Assembly: GCA_022711405.1 (NCBI GenBank)
Contig: JAKLFC010000012.1
Location: 53,669 to 117,668 of the forward strand
DNA: 64,000 nucleotides
Direction: 5' to 3'
From: Bacteroidota bacterium
GTDB lineage: Bacteria; Bacteroidota; Bacteroidia; Bacteroidales; JAGONC01
Shown here: positions 63,693 to 64,000 of the stretch, one piece after another
How positions within the stretch are numbered: position 1 is the first letter of the stretch
Layout: every line of letters begins with the position of its first letter
Translations under genes and position numbers: made by a program
Notes under the pieces: generated by a model
Databases searched by the model: none
What the model was told of the DNA's origin: nothing
What the model saw: only the letters and a program-made list of their open reading frames with translations

Positions 63693-64000
63693 GGGGGCGA
63701 TGTTTGTGTAAAATTAGGAAATTTATGAAGTATGAAGGATGAAATATGAAATATTATGTAGCATGAAGCATGTAGCATGAAATATGAAATATTTTAAATA
63801 TTCCTTTCAGATGATGGTTGCATTTATACATTATTAAATAATATTGCATGCTTCATTCTTCATGCTACATACTTCATAATAAACCTACATAAAAATTTCA
63901 TTTATACAGAGACTTCATAAAAATCGAGCCGCTGCTGTAACCTGTTTTTTACGTGCTCGTAGCACAATTTGAAAAACTTTTAAAAAGAAACAGTATGAAA
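63693..64000. other. Repeat-rich intergenic end of the window
   Basis: 308 bp, mostly AT-rich, with the inverted-repeat element described at 63723-63879. An ATG AAA at 63995-64000, after an A-rich stretch, may begin a plus-strand gene beyond the window, but too little is visible to name it. Confidence 0.6.
63723..63879. repeat. Inverted-repeat element with 12-bp ends and GCATGAA words
   Basis: TTATGAAGTATG (63723-63734) is exactly complementary to CATACTTCATAA (63868-63879). Within, short words such as GTAGCATGAA recur on the left and their complements (TTCATGCTAC) on the right, so the unit folds as a loose hairpin. Confidence 0.6.

Noticed and set aside
63723..63879. CRISPR array
   Set aside because: Words repeat irregularly and as inverted copies; there are no equal-length spacers and no cas genes.

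Overview
The window is a chromosomal segment from a member of the Bacteroidota, most like Bacteroidales or a relative. This rests on several signs: a type IX secretion (T9SS) C-terminal sorting domain; TonB receptor, DUF5689, DUF4296 and choice-of-anchor J proteins; almost no Shine-Dalgarno sites; Bacteroidota-type promoters (TTG, about 20 nt, TAnnTTTG) before many genes; and the block CBS protein - nadK - small beta-barrel protein - uppS - bamA - ompH. I see no prophage, transposase, rRNA operon or CRISPR array. One tRNA (initiator Met) is present.

Layout. 1-6039 (minus strand): an envelope block of a CBS protein, NAD kinase, a small barrel protein, UppS, BamA and a cut OmpH/Skp chaperone. 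6177-7782 (plus): pdxJ and an alpha/beta hydrolase. 7769-8964: two LiaI/LiaF-like membrane proteins. 9063-15562 (minus): a sulfur-respiration operon with a Tat-exported molybdopterin reductase, a four-cluster ferredoxin subunit, an NrfD-type anchor, two half-size YeeE/YedE transporters, a membrane-anchored rhodanese-like protein and TatC. Just upstream on the same strand (15786-20078) is a probable operon of a hypothetical protein, queA, a THEP1-type NTPase/MobA fusion and a two-part membrane protein that looks like fused S and T parts of an ECF transporter. MobA activity would suit the molybdoenzyme next door. 20206-31739 is mostly housekeeping: pssA, a serine hydrolase, lptB, kdsD, recQ, an OmpH-like protein, a DUF4296 lipoprotein, deoC, an S4 protein, der and era.

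31859-34881 holds tRNA-fMet with a perfect-stem terminator, a MORN-repeat lipoprotein, dihydroorotase and a dolichyl-phosphate-mannose-synthase-like glycosyltransferase. 34937-42628 is a possible extracellular nucleic-acid scavenging locus: TonB receptor, DUF5689 lipoprotein and secreted endonuclease I on the minus strand, with a divergent endonuclease/exonuclease/phosphatase protein whose catalytic C-terminus is put out of frame by one missing G in a G run. 42638-52449 holds mfd, a phosphofructokinase with pyrophosphate-type motifs, a 2-hydroxyacid dehydrogenase bracketed by two copies of an intergenic repeat, rfbA, a polyprenyl synthase and an ABC-F protein. 52673-61915 is one 3080-residue modular T9SS-secreted protein with a strong promoter and terminator. 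The window ends with an aldehyde dehydrogenase and a repeat-rich intergenic stretch.

The most interesting observation is the rhodanese-like protein in the sulfur operon. Its active-site Cys is replaced by Ser, and the only Cys in the whole protein is the penultimate residue of a flexible tail ending GGCS. This recalls the sulfur-carrying arms of SoxY and DsrC and suggests a membrane-tethered sulfur carrier between the YeeE-type channels and the reductase. That role is inferred from sequence alone.
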